Shown piece after piece: positions 63,498 to 64,000 of a stretch of 64,000 bases of DNA. Numbering within the stretch: position 1 is the stretch's first letter; each line of letters begins with the position of its first letter. The notes under the pieces were generated by a model. The model saw only the letters and a program-made list of their open reading frames with translations. It made no database searches and was not told the origin of the DNA. The DNA is from Erysipelothrix amsterdamensis (GTDB lineage: Bacteria > Bacillota_I > Bacilli_A > Erysipelotrichales > Erysipelotrichaceae): positions 682,001 to 746,000 of the forward strand of contig NZ_OW659496.1 of NCBI RefSeq assembly GCF_940143175.1, written 5' to 3'. Both the position numbers and the translations under genes were made by a program.

Positions 63498-64000
63498 ATG
63501 ATGAAGGTAACCTCAGTTTACACATTCAAAGGTGGTGTTGGGAAAACAATTACGACAATCATTATGGCCATCGCATTTGCACTTCGAGGTCAAAAAGTTT
63601 TGGTAATCGATATTGATCCCCAATGTAATTTAACTAATTTCTTTGTTCCAAACTATGAAGGTTTAACGCTTTGTGATTGTATTTTTGAAGCGCATAAAGT
63701 AAATACAGTAATTCAAGCTACACGATTTAAAAATATTAGTATTATTCCAGCTTCTATGAATTTAGTATTGAGTAATGATGCTCTTATAGTTGCGAAAGGT
63801 TTAACACATTTAAAATTTAGAAAAATGATAGAATCTTTAGATGAAGGATTTGAACGATGTCTGATTGATTGCCCACCGTACTACACAGAATTAGTTGTAA
63901 ACGCCCTTTTTGTCAGCAATGAAGTGATTATTCCATTTCAAGGGGATAAGAACTCACAAGATGCATTTCATTTAGTCACAAAGACTTTAGATGATTTTAA
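63498..64000 (+). CDS. parA: ParA-family ATPase (3' end outside window)
   Basis: First 167 codons. Deviant Walker A KGGVGKTITT, switch VIDIDPQCN and CLIDCPPYY are clear ParA motifs. It segregates the element when extrachromosomal. AAAGGAG precedes the tandem ATGs. The partner ParB should follow. Confidence 0.92.
   Translation, partial: MMKVTSVYTFKGGVGKTITTIIMAIAFALRGQKVLVIDIDPQCNLTNFFVPNYEGLTLCDCIFEAHKVNTVIQATRFKNISIIPASMNLVLSNDALIVAKGLTHLKFRKMIESLDEGFERCLIDCPPYYTELVVNALFVSNEVIIPFQGDKNSQDAFHLVTKTLDDF

Larger units (their letters stand above)
61825..64000. mobile_element. Left end of a second integrated element (RepA_N/ParA type)
   Basis: Starts directly at attR with an XRE regulator, a RepA_N initiator and ParA, the set found at the end of integrative plasmids and ICEs of Bacillota. 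It continues past the window. Confidence 0.65.

Overview
The window reads as a chromosomal segment of a low-GC Bacillota of the Erysipelotrichia, most likely Erysipelothrix (probably E. rhusiopathiae). This rests on gene content: two adjacent LPXTG adhesins built of Cna-B repeats that match the RspA/RspB pair I remember from that species, and a Bacillota core set (YmdB, RNase J, FtsK, Spx, MnmA, RecD2). I identified families from the translated sequence alone; no search was run.

Layout. 1-26.7 kb is core chromosome: ymdB (cut by the window start), an RNase J paralogue with a damaged metal site, ftsK, the rspA and rspB surface proteins, proS on the minus strand, a 6S-like structured RNA, a yneF-type gene, a monofunctional glycosyltransferase, trpS, an spx-mnmA-CPBP protease-recD2 run, mscL, pepD, an EIIA-Glc gene, a putative acyltransferase, a membrane TPR-like protein and a tRNA-Leu(CAA). 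From 26.7 to 61.8 kb lies an HK97-type siphovirus prophage inserted in the 3' end of that tRNA. Its 17-bp att core is repeated at 26695-26711 and 61808-61824. The order is integrase, repressor/operators, antirepressor, early genes, replication gene, RinA/ArpU-like activator, HNH, terminase, portal, protease, capsid, connectors, tail, tape measure, Dit, Tal, DUF859 fibre, holin, CHAP endolysin, XhlA. Right of attR a second element begins at once (XRE regulator, RepA_N initiator, ParA cut by the window end). It looks like an integrative plasmid/ICE in tandem at the same tRNA.

The prophage carries several cargo modules. (1) A 473-aa protein at 57934 fuses a complete RNase HI to an RnlA-like HEPN toxin, followed by an RnlB-like antitoxin. 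In E. coli RNase HI is a separate protein that activates RnlA. (2) A DUF3800 gene on the minus strand is preceded by its own promoter, a compact structured RNA and a terminator abutting its ribosome binding site, a layout like a type III toxin-antitoxin or the DUF3800-associated RNA motifs. (3) There is a HEPN-motif protein (Rx4H), a possible membrane partner, and a Tad2-like anti-Thoeris protein. The right end is littered with one near-intact IS3-family element and two decayed ones.

How it fits together: lysogeny is probably held by the small XRE repressor acting on four palindromic sites at 28.26-28.63 kb, with a related site at 37.55 kb before the late activator gene. The minus-strand genes lie outside the lytic operons and look like lysogen-expressed morons. 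The RepA_N leader of the neighbouring element is faced by a convincing antisense-type RNA that could set its copy number.
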